From Prorocentrum cordatum (lineage: Eukaryota; Sar; Dinophyceae; Prorocentrales; Prorocentraceae): a DNA stretch of 64,000 nt. The notes under the pieces were generated by a model, which was given only the letters and a program-made list of their open reading frames with translations, did not search any database and had not been told where the DNA came from. The translations under genes and the position numbers were made by a program. Positions 31,548 through 42,984 of this stretch are shown here, in pieces. Within the stretch, counting starts at the first letter, position 1, and each line of letters begins with the position of its first letter. The stretch is taken from positions 219,004 through 283,003 of the forward strand of contig CAUYUJ010012091.1 of assembly GCA_963575745.1 (NCBI GenBank). Reading direction: 5' to 3'.

Positions 31548-32240
31548 GTGTCCAGCGGTGGGGGGACAGAAAAATATCGGCACGTGGCAGCGCCGCGCGG
31601 CGTAATGACGCAGCTTGAGGAAACCCAGCGCGTGACAGTGCCGAGGCGAGAGTCTACGACATTCGTTGTTTATCATAAGAATGTCCGGGGCTTGGTCTCC
31701 GCTGGGCGTTTGCAAGAGTTGGTTTGCGAGCTGGATCATGCACGGTGGGATGTTGTGACGTTCGACGAGACATGGCGCTCAGAGAAACAAGAACTATACA
31801 CAGTTTTCGGCGGACACATCTTAGCTGGGAGTGGACATGCCAACCCAGATCGTGGACTTGCGAATCTTATTCACCGGAAGTGGGCGGAATCGATGAAGAA
31901 AGTTGCGGTCATCAGCGAACGCCTCATGTATGTGGACTTGCTCTTGGGAGGCCAGTGGGTCAGGATAGTTCCTGCAAGTTGGCCCAATGCGAAATATGCG
32001 GGTATCCGCGTGCAGGAGATGTGCACCGCATTATCTGAGATCAAGAGGGATGCTAAGCAAAATCAGTACACATTCGTTCTAGCTGGAGGTTTCAACGCGG
32101 AGGTCGGCTGCCGGCTCGAGTCAGATAACCCCAAAAGTGTTGGATTATATAGGCTTCGATGCGAAAACTCGCGAGGGCAATGGTTGAAACAATTGGCTTT
32201 CGTCGAGCAGCTGCTTATCTGCAACACGTTCTTTCCCTAA
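31548..32240 (+). pseudogene. LINE AP-endonuclease domain, N-terminal part
   Basis: Motifs in order: 'FVVYHKNVRGLVSAGRL' (metal-binding N region), 'WDVVTFDETWR' (catalytic E), 'YVDLLLGGQWVRIVPASWP', and 'TFVLAGGFNAEVGCR', where the usual GDFN has Gly in place of the catalytic Asp. Ends at a TAA (32238-32240), beyond which similarity continues. In LINEs this domain nicks target DNA to prime reverse transcription. Confidence 0.82.
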
Positions 32241-32919
32241 ATTACCGAGCGGGCGGGCAACGCACACGGGATCGAAGACACAGCAACGGCAGATTGATTC
32301 CATTCTTGCGGATCGGTCGTCGTGGAAGTGTGCGAGACATTGCGGCGCCGTACTGGATCTTGATATGAATTTGGATCACCGTGCTGTGAAGGTTGTGCTC
32401 AATTTCCCCGGGTATCCGTCGGGACTCCCAAACAGCGAACACCGGGCCGCTGGAACGAGTAAACGCGGGGTTCGTAGGAAAACCCTCGATGAATACGAAA
32501 AAACTGCTGCTGCACAGGCTCGTTTGCTGGAGACCGCCATGGTTGATGCAGCTGTCAGCATTGCGACCCCGACCACAAAGCAGGCCAGCGTGGAATTGAA
32601 AAACCTCCGCAATTCGATTTCAGAGCTGATCGTGAAAAGACGGACGCTACATGCTGGCAGTGGTGCCGACAGAGCCGGAATCAGCAAGGCGATCCAGAAG
32701 TTACCGAAGAAAGAGAAGAAAATGCAGGCCACCGAGCGCATTGCGACCATTCTGGACACGTTCACCGGTCTCGACAATATCCCGAAATTGAAGTCGCCGG
32801 TCAAGAAACGGTTGACCCCAAGCATGCTGGATGGAAACACGGCCGTGACTTCGCGCGTGGAGATGGTAGTGTATTTGTGGTTTTCTACGAAGAGTTATAC
32901 GCGAGCAAATGGACAGTAG
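32241..32919 (+). pseudogene. LINE endonuclease C-terminus and linker to RT
   Basis: After a frameshift near 32275 the frame reads 'KTQQRQIDSILADRSSWKC' and then 'MNLDHRAVKVVLNF', the D-H pair that closes APE domains. The following basic, helical stretch (to 32919) is the variable linker before the RT. Confidence 0.75.
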
Positions 32920-33480
32920 AGCCGGCGCCGGAGCCTGAATCCAAAAGGACATTGCCAGATATTGAAGACTTCACGATCGATGAGGCCCATGAGGCTATCA
33001 AGGAGTTGAAGAACAACCGTTGTCCAGACACCCAAGGACTAATTAGCTGAAAGCTCTCTCATGGCGGGGGCGTTCTTCTGCAATCGTTGGCCAAATTGTA
33101 CAGTGACGCTCGAAAGCCTGATGCAGAACCTCCACAGTCTTGGAAGCAGGCGGCGATTACAGTAGTCTTGAACTCTGGGGACGAGCGCCTTCCGACTAGT
33201 TCTCGGCCCATAGTTATCATGCCCATATTTACCAGCTTTTCTCGCGCTTCTTATACACACGGCTAGTCATAATTCTGGAGCCTCAACAGAGCGTGGACCA
33301 AGCCGGCTCCAGACGCGGCTTTTCCACGGAAGACCATTTGCATGTTGTAGAGCAGATTCAGGAAACAGCCGGAGAGCACCAGATTCCCATCTGGTTCGCT
33401 GCCATCGGCGCCCTCAAGGTCGTTGGTTCTGTTGAACACCCAGGAGTTTGGAATGCTCTCGCCAGGCACGGAGTACCGAC

Positions 33481-33483
<3 letters not shown>
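32875..33483 (+). pseudogene. LINE reverse transcriptase, fingers to motif A
   Basis: 'FYEELYASKW', 'AIKELKNNRCPDTQGLIS' with a TGA at 33048-33050, 'PPQSWKQAAITVVLNSGD', 'RPIVIMPIF', then after a frameshift near 33248 'QQSVDQAGSRRGFSTEDHL'. Motif A reads 'FAAIGALKVVGSVEHP', where LINE RTs have D...FDSVEH, so both Asp positions are Gly. The reading breaks at the (TA)n beginning at 33483. Confidence 0.82.
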
Positions 33484-33520
<37 letters not shown>

Positions 33521-34250
33521 TACACATATATATATATATATATAAATCGGAGTAGGGCCCCGGGGCGGTGCCTGTCATCTCCATGGGGTGTGCAGGGCGC
33601 CCCCGGGAGCGTCCGAAGCGTCCCTGAGGGCCGCTGGGGCCGCCAGGAACAGTTCGAGACCGCCCAAGACGGCCCGCGAGCGCTCCAGACGCGCATACAT
33701 AGCCTCAGGAATGGCCAGGAAGGCCCGAAGACGTACCAAGAGAGCTCCATGAGGCCCCGAAGGCATCCCAAGAGGCCTCCCAAGAGAGCCGCGACAAGCC
33801 AAAATCGTTGATTTGTATTGTTTTTGTTTCGAGGTTTTGGGCCTTCTCGCTTTTTCTGAGTTCCGACGTTCCAAGACCGTCCAAGAGTCTCCCAAAACTA
33901 TTTTAAGACGGCCAAAGAGGCCCCCAAGACCGCCCCAAGACGGCCCAAGAGACCCCCAAAATCGTCCGAAGACGGCCCAGGAGAGCCCCAAGATGGCCCA
34001 GGAGCCGCCCATGACGGTTCCAGGAGAGCCCCGGCAGGGCTTCAAGACTGCCTAAGCGGGCCCCAAGAGGGCCCCGCGAGGCCCCAAGAGGCCCCAAAGA
34101 GGCCCCCAAGAGGCTCCCTGGAGGCCCCCAGAGGCCCCCAAGATGCCCAAAAATGGCCCTGAGCGCGCCCCAAGACGCGTCCAGGAAAGCCCAACAGGCC
34201 TCCGAAAGGCCCCCAAGAGGCCCACTGGAGGGCCTCAGGACGTCGTCCCC

Positions 34251-34284
34251 ATCATGTTCCCGGAAGGCGGTCCAGGAACATGAT
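34251..34284. repeat. Hairpin H1 (11-bp arms, 12-nt loop)
   Basis: ATCATGTTCCC-N12-AGGAACATGAT. First of nine hairpins of one family. Confidence 0.8.
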
Positions 34285-34478
34285 TCCGCGCCTTGGAGGG
34301 GTATTCTGCGCTTTCCGAGGCGCTTCCGAGGCGCGTTGGACGACGTACGTATGTTTCTATAGAGTGTCCTTCTCCTGTGCTCACAATCATACATGTCTTA
34401 CGTATGATTCTATACATATATATATATATATATACATATATATATAGATATATGTATGTATATATATATACTCATATG

Positions 34479-34509
<31 letters not shown>

Positions 34510-34541
34510 AGCCCTTTGGAGGCCCTCAGGAGGTCGTCCCC

Positions 34542-34575
34542 GCCATGTTCCCAGGAGACGGTCCGGGAACATGAT
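34542..34575. repeat. Hairpin H2
   Basis: GCCATGTTCCC-N12-GGGAACATGAT, one or two mismatches. Confidence 0.75.
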
Positions 34576-34700
34576 TCCGCGCCTTGGAGGAGTATGCTGC
34601 GTTTTCCGAGGCGCCTCCCGAGGCCCCTTGGACGACGTACGTATGTTTCTATAGATTGTTCACCTCCTGTGTACACAATCCTACATGTCTTACGTATGTT

Positions 34701-34759
<59 letters not shown>

Positions 34760-34863
34760 ATATATATATATACACGTATGTGTATATATATATATATATA
34801 CACACCCCTCCCCCAAACCCTCCCGAGTCGTGCCACTTCCTTCCACGTATTCCAATTTCTTCC

Positions 34864-34905
<42 letters not shown>

Positions 34906-35400
34906 GTATATATATATGTATATATATTTGTATTTGTATTTGTATATATATATATACACATATACATTTACATATGCATATACATATACATATATAGAGA
35001 GAGAGAGAGAGAGAGAGGCCGTCCAAGAGTCTCCCAAAACCGTTCCAAGATGGCCGAAGAGGCCCCCAAGACCGCCCCAAGACGGCCCAAGAGACCCCCA
35101 AAATCGTCCCAAGACGGCCCAGGAGAGCCCCAAGATGGCCCAGGAACCGCCCAAAACGGTTCCAGGAGAGCCCCGACAGGGCTTCAAAACTGCCTAAGCG
35201 AGCCCAGCGGGCCCCAAGAGGCCCCGCGAGGCTCCAAGAGGCCCCAAGAGGCCCCCAAGAGCCTCCCTGGAGGCCCCCGAGAGGCCCCCAAGATGCCCAA
35301 AAATTTCCCTGAGCGCGCCCCAAGACGTTTCCGGGAGAGCCCCACAGGCCTCCGAGAGGCCCCCAAGAGGCCCACTGGAGGGCCTCAGGAGGTCGTCCCC

Positions 35401-35434
35401 ATCATGTTCCCGGAAGGCGGTCCAGGGACATGAT
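35401..35434. repeat. Hairpin H3
   Basis: ATCATGTTCCC-N12-AGGGACATGAT. Confidence 0.75.
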
Positions 35435-36470
35435 TCCGCGCCTTGGAGGGGTATTCTGCGCCTTCCAAGGCGCCTTCCGAGGCGCCTTGGACGACGTACG
35501 TGTGTTTCTATAGCTTGTCCTTCTCCTGTTTACACAATCGTACATGTCTTACGTATGCTTCTATAGATGTATGTATGTATGCATGCATGCATGCATGCAT
35601 GCATGCATGCATGCATGTATGTATGTATGTATGTATGTATGTATGTATGTATGTATGTATGTATGTATGTATGTATATATACACATCGGAGTCGGGCCCG
35701 GGTGCGGCCCAGGGCGGTGCCTGTAATCTCCATGGGGGGTGCAGGGCGCTCCCGGGAGCGTCCGAAGCGTCCCGGAGGGCCCCTGGGACCGCCAGGGGCA
35801 GATCGAGACCGCCGACAACGGCCCGCGAGCGCTCCAAGACGCGTATAGATAGCCTCAGGAATGGCCAGGAAGCCCCGAAGACGTTCCAAGAGAGCTCCAT
35901 GAGGCCCCGAAGGCATCCCAAGAGGCCTCCCAAGAGAGCCGCGACAAGCCAAAATCGTTGATTTGTATTGTTTTTTTCGAGGCTTTGTGCCTTCTCGCTT
36001 TTCCGGGTTCCGACGCTCCAAGACCGTCCAAGAGTCTCCCAAAACCGCTCCAAGACGGCCGAAAAGGCCCCCAAGACCGCCCCAAGACGGCCCAAGAGAC
36101 CCCCTAAATCATCCCAAGACGGCCCAGGAGAGCCCCAAGATGGCCCAGGAGCCGCCCAAGACAGTTCCAGGAGAGCCCCGACAGGGCTTCAAGACTGCCT
36201 AAGCGAGCCCAGCGGTCCCCAAGAGGGCCCCGCGAGGCCCCAAGAGGCCCCAAACAGGCCCCCAAGAGCCTCCCTGGAGGCCCCCAAGAGGCCCCCGAGA
36301 TGTCCAAAAATGGCCCTGAACGCCTCCAGGAGAGCCCCACAGGCCCCCGAGAGGCCCCCAAGATGCCCAAACATTTCCCTGAGCGCGCCCCAAGACGTTT
36401 CCAGGAGAGCCCCACAGGCCTCCGAGAGGCCCCCAAGAGGCCCACTGGAGGCCCTCAGGAGGTCGTCCCC

Positions 36471-36504
36471 GTCATGTTCCCGGAAGGCGGTCCGGGAACA
36501 TGAT
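36471..36504. repeat. Hairpin H4
   Basis: GTCATGTTCCC-N12-GGGAACATGAT. Orphan right arms (GGGAACATGAT) also lie near 36584 and 36653. Confidence 0.8.
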
Positions 36505-37196
36505 TCCGCGCCTTGGAGGAGTATTCTGCGCCTTCCGAGGCGCCTTGGACGAAGTACGATTCATATTCTTGAACGCTTTCCGGGAACATGATTTCTCACC
36601 ATTCGGAACGCTTTCCTACTGCTGCGGTGCTCTGGGGGGAAGGGACGGGGGTCCGGGAACATGATCGGGAGGTTAGGGAACGAGGGTTTGGAGAGGAGCA
36701 GTAGGACAGACGGACGGGGCCCGGGGGCGGGGGTGGGGTGGTGCCACCGGTTGGCATGGCCGCCCCGGGCGTCCTGTGGGGTCCACGAACCCGCCCAAGA
36801 CGGCCCATGAGGCCCCAAAGACAGCCCAAGAGACCCACAAGACAGCCTCAGCGAGGCCCCAGAGGGCCCCAAGACGCTCAAGAGCGCCCCAACAGCGCCC
36901 GAGATGGCTTGAAGATGGCCGAAGAGGGCCCCAAGAGGGTCTTCAAGAGGCAAACACCGGCCCATCCCCATTCGTAAAGCATGCGTTTTCAGCATACTCG
37001 TTTGCTTGGTCCTTGCAGTGCCCCAGACGCCCCCGAGCCCCAAGACAGCCCAAGAGAGACCCAAGAGGGCCCACGACGGCCCAAACGGGTCGTCCTGTGA
37101 GGCTCACGGAACCCCCCAAAGACGGCCCAAGAGGCCCCAAAGCCGGCCCAGGAGGCCCCCAAGACGGCCTCAGGAAGGCCCAAGAGGGCCTCGTTC

Positions 37197-37236
37197 GAAA
37201 TCATGTTCCCAGAAGCCTCTCCGGGAACATGATTTC
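37197..37236. repeat. Hairpin H5, perfect 14-bp arms
   Basis: GAAATCATGTTCCC-N12-GGGAACATGATTTC. Confidence 0.9.
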
Positions 37237-37516
37237 CAGGTTTCTAGGACGCCCAAGAGGGCCCCAGGACGGCCCCAAAAGGGCCCTAAAAGGACCTTCA
37301 AAAAGGCCCGGATGGCCACAGTTCGTTGATTTGCGTGAGATGTTGTTGGATTTCTTCCGCGCGGAGGAGACGGAGAGGGCGAGGAGGAGGAGGAGGAGGA
37401 GGAGGAAGAGGAGAAGGAGGAGGAGGCAGGGAGGAGGAGTGGAGGGGAGGAGGGGGGGAGAGAGGAGGAGGCTCGAGGGCGATCGACGATCGGCGACGAC
37501 GACCGGCGACGGTGAT

Positions 37517-37558
<42 letters not shown>

Positions 37559-37983
37559 TCGACGACGGTCGACGACCGACGACGACGACGATCGACGACG
37601 ATGACAATAGTCGACGGCGCCGATCGACGATCGACGGCGACGACGACGGCCACGCCGACGGCGGCGACGCTGCCCGCGTGACAGCCCAAGAGGCACACAA
37701 GACAGCCTCATCGAGGCCCCAGAGGGCCCCAAGACGTCCAAGAGCGCCTCAAGAGGGCCCGAGATGGCTTGAAGATGGCCGAAGAGGGCCCCAAGAGGGC
37801 CTTCAAGAGGCAAAACTTTACCCATTCCTAGTGTAAAACGTACAATTTCAGCATACTCGCTTGCTTCGTCCTCAGAGTGGCCCCCGAGGAGCCCCAAGAC
37901 AGCCCAAGACGGCCCCAAAGGCCCCAAAGCCGGCCCAGGAGGCCCCCAAGACGGCCTCAGGGAGGCCCAAGAGGGCCTCGTTC

Positions 37984-38023
37984 GAAATCATGTTCCCAGA
38001 ATTTTCTCCGGGAGCATGATTTC
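37984..38023. repeat. Hairpin H6
   Basis: Same 14-12-14 layout, one arm mismatch (GGGAGCATGATTTC). Confidence 0.88.
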
Positions 38024-38984
38024 CTGGTTCCCAGGACGCCCAAGAGGGCCCCAGGACGGCCCCAAAAGGGCTTAAAATGACATTCAAAAATTCCAGAAGG
38101 CCACAGTTCGCGGATTTTCGGGAAATCTTGTTGGATTTCTTCCACGCGGAGGAGACGGAGAGGGCGAAGGAGGAGGAGGAGGAGGAGGAGGAGGAGGAGG
38201 AGGAGGAGGAGGAGGGTGAGGAGGAAGAGGAATAGGAAAAGGACGAGGCGGGGAGGAGGAGTGGAGGGGAGGAGGAGGGGAGAGGAGGAGGAGGCTCGAG
38301 GGCGATCGACGATCGGATACGACGACCAGCGACGGTGATTCTCACCACCCACCAAACCACCCCAACCCAACCCGAAGCCCTCGATTTGCCCTCCATTTCC
38401 GGTGTGGGGGGGTCGGGGAACGTTGAAAAAACAACCTGGAATCCGTACCCCCCCAACCCGAAATTCGGGTCAAATTCGGGTCTTCTGGTTGGGTTGGGGC
38501 GGTCTGGTAGGTAGTCAGATTCACGACGACGACCACGACGACGACCGATGACGATCGACGACGATGACAACAGTCGACGCCGCCGATCGATGATCGACGG
38601 CGACGACGACGACGGCCACGCCGACGGCGGCGACGCTGTCCGACAGCCGCAGCGGGGCCCAAGAGGGCCCCAAGACGTCCAAGAGCGCTTCAAGAGGGCC
38701 CGAGATGGTTTGAAGCTGGCCGAAGAGGGCCTTCAAGAGGCAAAAATCGGCCCACTCCCGTTGCACAGCGTGCGTTTTCAGCATACTTGCTTGCTTGGTC
38801 CTCGCAGTGCCCCAGACGCCCCCGAGCCCCAAGACAGCCCAAGAGAGACCCAAGAGGGCCCAAAACGGCCCAAAAGGGTCGTCCTGTGAGGCTCACGGAA
38901 CCCCCCAAAGCCGGCCCAAGAGGCCCCAAAGTTGGCCAGGAGGCTCCCAACACGGCCTCAGGGAGGCCCAAGAGGGCCTCGTTC

Positions 38985-39024
38985 GAAATCATGTTCCCAG
39001 AATTTTTGCCGGGAGCATGATTTC
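38985..39024. repeat. Hairpin H7
   Basis: Same 14-12-14 layout and the same arm mismatch as H6. Confidence 0.88.
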
Positions 39025-39485
39025 CTGGTTCCCAGGACGCCCGAGACGGCCCTAAGACGGCCCCCGAAGGCCTTAAATGGACGTTCAAAAAGGCCCGGAG
39101 GGCCATAGTTCGTTGATTTGCGCGAGATGTTGTTGGATTTCTTCCGCGCGGAGGAGGCGGAGAGGGCGAAGGAGGAGGAGGAGGAGGAGAAGGAAAAGGA
39201 GAAGGAGGAGGAGGTGGGGAGGAGGAGTGGAGGGGAGGAGGGGGGGAGAGAGGCGGAGGCTCGAGGGCGATCGACGATCGGCGACGACGACCGGCGACGG
39301 TTATTGACGACGACGGCGACGACGACGGTCGACGAGCGACGACGACGACGATAGAAGACGATGACAATAGTCGACGTCGCCGATCGACGAACGACGGCGA
39401 CGACGACGACGACGGCCGCGCCGACGGCGGCGACGCTGTCCGCGTGCGCAGAGCCACCCTGGACCCAGTCTTTTCTGCATCGTTC

Positions 39486-39525
39486 GAAATCCTGTCCCCG
39501 GAAGCGTCTCTGGGAACATGATTTC
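39486..39525. repeat. Hairpin H8
   Basis: GAAATCCTGTCCCC-N12-GGGAACATGATTTC, two mismatches. Confidence 0.8.
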
Positions 39526-39545
39526 AGGAGGAAGAGGAAGAGGAG

Positions 39546-39614
39546 GCATATTAGGAGGAGGAGGAGGAGGAGGAGGAGGAGGAGGAGGAGGAGGAGGAGG
39601 AGGAGAGGAGGAGG
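39546..39614. repeat. (GGA)n tract
   Basis: Uninterrupted GAGGAGG run. Confidence 0.9.
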
Positions 39615-39957
39615 AGTGGGCGGGAGGGCTCGGGGCCGATCGACGATCGGCGACGGTGATCGGCGACGGTGATTGACGATGACGACGGCGGTCGTCGACG
39701 GCGACGACCGACGACGACGACGACGACGATGGACGACGACGACAACAGTTGACGCCGCCGATCGGCGAACGGCGACGACGACGGCGCCTTCACAGTGCCA
39801 CCCCGAGGAGCCCCAAGACGGCCCAAGAGGGACCCGAGATGACCCATGATAGCTACAAGCCAGCCCATGAGAGCCCCAAAAGGCACCCAACAGAGCCACA
39901 ACGGGGGCAAGCAGAGCTGCCTATAGAGATTCTGGGGAGGCCTCTTCCGCAGCGTCC

Positions 39958-39997
39958 GAAATCATGTTCCCCGAAGCCTCTATCGGAACATGATTTC
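39958..39997. repeat. Hairpin H9
   Basis: GAAATCATGTTCCC-N12-CGGAACATGATTTC, one mismatch. Confidence 0.88.
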
Positions 39998-40119
39998 GGG
40001 GTTCCCAGGACGCCCAAGGGGGCCCTAAGACGGCCCCGACAAGTCCTAAAAGGACGCTCGAAAAAAAAACCGGAGGGACACAGTTCGCTGATTTGCGCGA
40101 CATGTTGTTGGATTTCTCG

Positions 40120-41220
40120 CACGCGGAGGCGGTGGAGGAGGAGGGGGGAGAGGAAAGGAGGGAGAGGAGATGAGGAGATGGACGAGGAGGAGGAGGAGGA
40201 GGAGGAGGAGGAGGGGGAGGAAGAGGAGGACGAGGGGGGAGGAGGGGGGTGGAGTGAGAAGGGGGGCGGGGTGGGGGGGGGGGAAGGGAACAGGGATGAC
40301 GATGATGATGATGATGCTGATGATAATCATGATGACGGTGATGATGATGATAATGATGATGATGATGGTGATGATGAGGAGGAGAGGAGGAGGAGGGGGA
40401 GGAGGAGGAGGGGAGGAGGAGGAGGAGGAGAGGAAGGAGGAGGAGGAGGAGGGGGAGGAGGAGGAGGTGGAGGAGGAGGAGGAGGAGGAGGAGGGGGGGG
40501 GGGGGGAGAAGGAGGGCGAGGAAGAGGAGGAGGAGGAGGAAAAGGAGAGGAGGATGAGGCGGAGGAGGAGGAGGGGCGGGGAGGAGGAGGACAGGAGGAG
40601 GGGGGGAGGACGTGGAGGAAGAGGAGAAAAGGAGGAGGAAGAGCAAGAGGGAGGCCTCCCCCGAGTGTTCCTTTTATCCGATGTGGCCCAATGCTTGCGC
40701 GGCGTCGCAGCGACGTTTGGCGAGCCATGTAGTCTGAACAGGAGGAGGAGAATGAGCAGGAGAAGGAGGAGCGAGAGGAGGAGGAGGAGGAGGGGGAGGA
40801 GGACGAGGACGATGGGGGGGGGCGGAGGAGGAGGAGGAGGAGGAAGAGGAGGAGGAGGGAAGGAGGAGGGAGAGGAGGAGGAGGAAATGATGAAGATGAT
40901 GATGGTGATGGTGATGATGATGTGATGATGATGATGAATGATGAGGAGGAGGAGGAGGAGGAGGAGGGGGGAGGAGGAGGAGGAGGGGGGGAGGAGGAGG
41001 AGGAGGAGGAAGGGAGGAGGAGGAGGAGGGAAAGTAGGAGGAGAAGGAGGAGGAGAAGGAGGAGGAGGAAGAGGAGAAGGGTGAGGAGGAGGGAAAGGAG
41101 GAGGAGGGGAGGAAGGGGGCGGAGGAGGAGGAAGGGGGGAAAGGAGGGGGCGATGGGGGAAGGAGGAAGAGTAGGAGGAGAGGAGGAAGAGCAGGGGGAA
41201 AGAGGAGGACGAGGAAGAGG
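40120..41220. repeat. 1.1-kb (GGA)n purine tract with (GAT)n islands
   Basis: GGAGGAGG with GATGATG at 40294-40378 and 40886-40945. A 70-bp unique island lies at 40655-40740. Confidence 0.9.
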
Positions 41221-41365
41221 TGTCGTTTTCGGCCGCCTCGGGCCGCCTGGGGGTGAGGAGCGCCCAAAAGCTTTTCGAATCACGACCGCGAAACTCGACG
41301 AATAACCAAAGGGCATTCAGCCTTCAACCTCCTCGTCCGTCGTTTGGCCGTTGCCCTGGACGAAG

Positions 41366-41410
41366 CTAGAACCTTAGCGCGCGCGCGCGCGTAGCGCGCG
41401 CGTGGTTCTA

Positions 41411-41457
<47 letters not shown>
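41366..41457. repeat. CTAGAACC...GGTTCTAG inverted repeat around (GC)n, then (TA)n
   Basis: CTAGAACC near 41367 and GGTTCTAG near 41403 flank GCGCGCG runs; (TA)n follows to 41457. A related arrangement (TA-rich, ACTAGAACC, CGCGCGCTTCGCGC, TTCTAGT) lies at 53790-53951. Confidence 0.75.
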
Positions 41458-41460
41458 GCA

Positions 41461-41937
41461 GAGGCTATATACACTGGGCGATCCGCACGCTTCCACGCGG
41501 ATGTCGAAAGCCGCCCTTTCAGCATTACCCGCGGCACACAACAGGGTGATCCTCTTACTTCTCTGCTCTTCAACGCCCTGCTGGAAGACTTGTTTCGCGC
41601 CGTGATGCCGGAATGGGAAAGGGAAACATATGAATTGACATTGGGGTACACATCGGTCTCCCAGCTGACGAATCTGCGATTTGCGGGCGACGTGCTTCTC
41701 ACCGGGGGCATTTTGGTACAAATCAAAAGAATGTTATCTGATGTGCGGCGTGTGGCTGGCGGTGTCGGTCTTTTCCTGCACCCCGACAAAACAAATATCC
41801 TCACCAACGCTACTGTGGGAACTGGCCGCGGCCGAGCCACACATGCTATTGTGGATGACCTCGACATAGAGATCGTGGGCGTGGCCGGCTTTGTCAAATA
41901 CTTGGGGAGTCTGTTGACGTTCAACGATCCGACATAG
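41461..41937 (+). pseudogene. LINE reverse transcriptase, motifs B and C
   Basis: Frame beginning 'EAIYTGRSARFHADVESRPF', then motif B 'ITRGTQQGDPLTSLLFNALL', and motif C 'LTNLRFAGDVLL', where FADD has become FAGD, so one catalytic Asp is lost. 'LHPDKTNILTN' and 'VAGFVKYLGSLLTF' match the region after motif C. Continuous frame from just after the (TA)n to a TAG at 41935-41937. Confidence 0.88.
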
Positions 41938-42655
41938 ACTGACATTGAGCACAGATTTCCGACAGGTTTGGACATCATTTAAGTGACACAAACATGAGTT
42001 GTTGAACAAACGTTATTAGTTGAAAAACCGGTTGCTTCTGTTTGAAAGTGTCGTCACGTCCACGTTCTGGTACGGGCCCTAGAGCTGGCTCCTCATAAAG
42101 AGTATGGAGAACAAAATTCGGCGGACCCAGAGGGGGAGCCGCGAATAATTCTTTGGGCTGGCCGGAGGCGCCGGCAACCAGACGCAGGAAGTGCATCGTC
42201 TTTTGCTGCTTCGTTTTCATCATCTTCATCACCCGCCAATGTGTCTACACAAATGTCAATTGGAGACCAATGCCCTGAGATCGGTGAGGAGGACGAACAC
42301 CTTGAGCCGTGGGTGGACTGGATACAACGAGTCACGCATCACATGGACGACCAGATGCTCCAGCTTGGCGTCGATGACTCGTGTTCTGCGTGGCGCCGCA
42401 AAATCTGGGAGTTTGCTTTGCGAATTGCGCAACTGCCTGGCGACTGGTGGGCTTGCAGATCATCGCAATGAGACCCTAAAGACCATGCGCGCCGAAAGGG
42501 CTGACGGCCAAACCGGCCGAAGAGGCGATGGTGTGACGCAGTTCGTGATTTTCTATGTTCTCGTGGACTGACAGCCACGCCGCTGAACTGGTGCGAGTAT
42601 GCTCGCGACGCGCCGCCATGGTGGAGATGGGAAATTGAGTTTTGCAGGATACAGT
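41938..42655 (+). pseudogene. LINE RT thumb and C-terminal region, frameshifted
   Basis: Fragments in different frames: 'LLLFESVVTSTFWYGP' and 'SWLLIKSMENKIRRTQRGSR' (42030-42150), 'WVDWIQRVTHHMDDQML' and 'AWRRKIWEFALRIAQLPGDW' (42310-42450), and 'GRPNRPKRRWCDAVRDFL' with 'WCEYARDAPPWWRWEIEF' (42508-42654). These are the usual C-terminal landmarks of such LINEs. Confidence 0.8.
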
Positions 42656-42984
42656 AGAGTAGCGCCACGGTGCTTTTCCACCCCTCCCCGTGGTGGGACA
42701 GGCTCGCCTGATGCGGTGGTCCGTCCGTCCGTCCCGTCTGTGATTCGCGCGCCTGGGACGGCTTCCAGTACCGATTCAATAAATCCGCTGGGACCTCCGA
42801 AAGTGTGTTCATCGCCGCTCTTGTTCCACTTTGTCCCAGCCATGGTATGCCGTTCCCCCCAGAGATGGAGGTGTTCCGTTCTATCCATTACATGGCTGCC
42901 GAGTCCCCGCTTCTCGCTGTTGATGTGCTCAGAGCTTAGTGGGCCCCGGAAACAGCAGAGCCTTTTTTTGTTCCACCGTTTCCG
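42656..42984 (+). other. LINE 3' UTR
   Basis: Sequence between the last coding similarity and the A-run. Confidence 0.65.

Larger units (their letters stand above)
33545..36560. repeat. Segmental duplication, about 2.15-kb period
   Basis: 33545-34410 is repeated at about 35688-36550 ('GGGCGGTGCCTGT', 'GCCAAAATCGTTGATTTGTA', 'AACATGATTCCGCGCCTTGG'). 34510-35560 is a partial third copy separated by TA-, CT- and GTAT-type microsatellites. 'CGTACATGTCTTACGTATG' or a variant recurs near 34388, 34680 and 35537. Confidence 0.75.
36765..39480. repeat. Higher-order tandem modules: CCCAAGA block, hairpin, (GGA)n, (GAC)n
   Basis: Modules beginning near 36780, 37690 and 38640 each read: CCCAAGA-type DNA, a 40-bp hairpin, 'TTCGTTGATTTGCG.GAGATG' or a variant, (GGA)n, 'CGAGGGCGATCGACGATCGG', (GAC)n, and 'GTCGACGCCGCCGATCGA' or a variant. 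A shortened fourth module continues to about 40150. The Arg/Pro- and Ser-rich ORFs are repeat translations. Confidence 0.75.
33484..41457. mobile_element. About 8-kb repeat block inserted in the LINE, bounded by (TA)n on both sides
   Basis: The left border is (TA)n at 33484-33540 and the right border (TA)n at 41411-41457. LINE RT similarity stops and resumes precisely at these borders. The block contains segmental duplications, CCCAAGA-type low-complexity DNA, hairpins, (GGA)n and (GAC)n. It may be one insertion or serial accretion into an expanding TA site. No coding gene was found inside. Confidence 0.7.

Noticed and set aside
32080-41700. Asp-to-Gly changes as fossil A-to-I RNA editing
   Set aside because: Possible in principle, but one decayed copy cannot separate this from ordinary mutation. 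Kept only as an observation to test.
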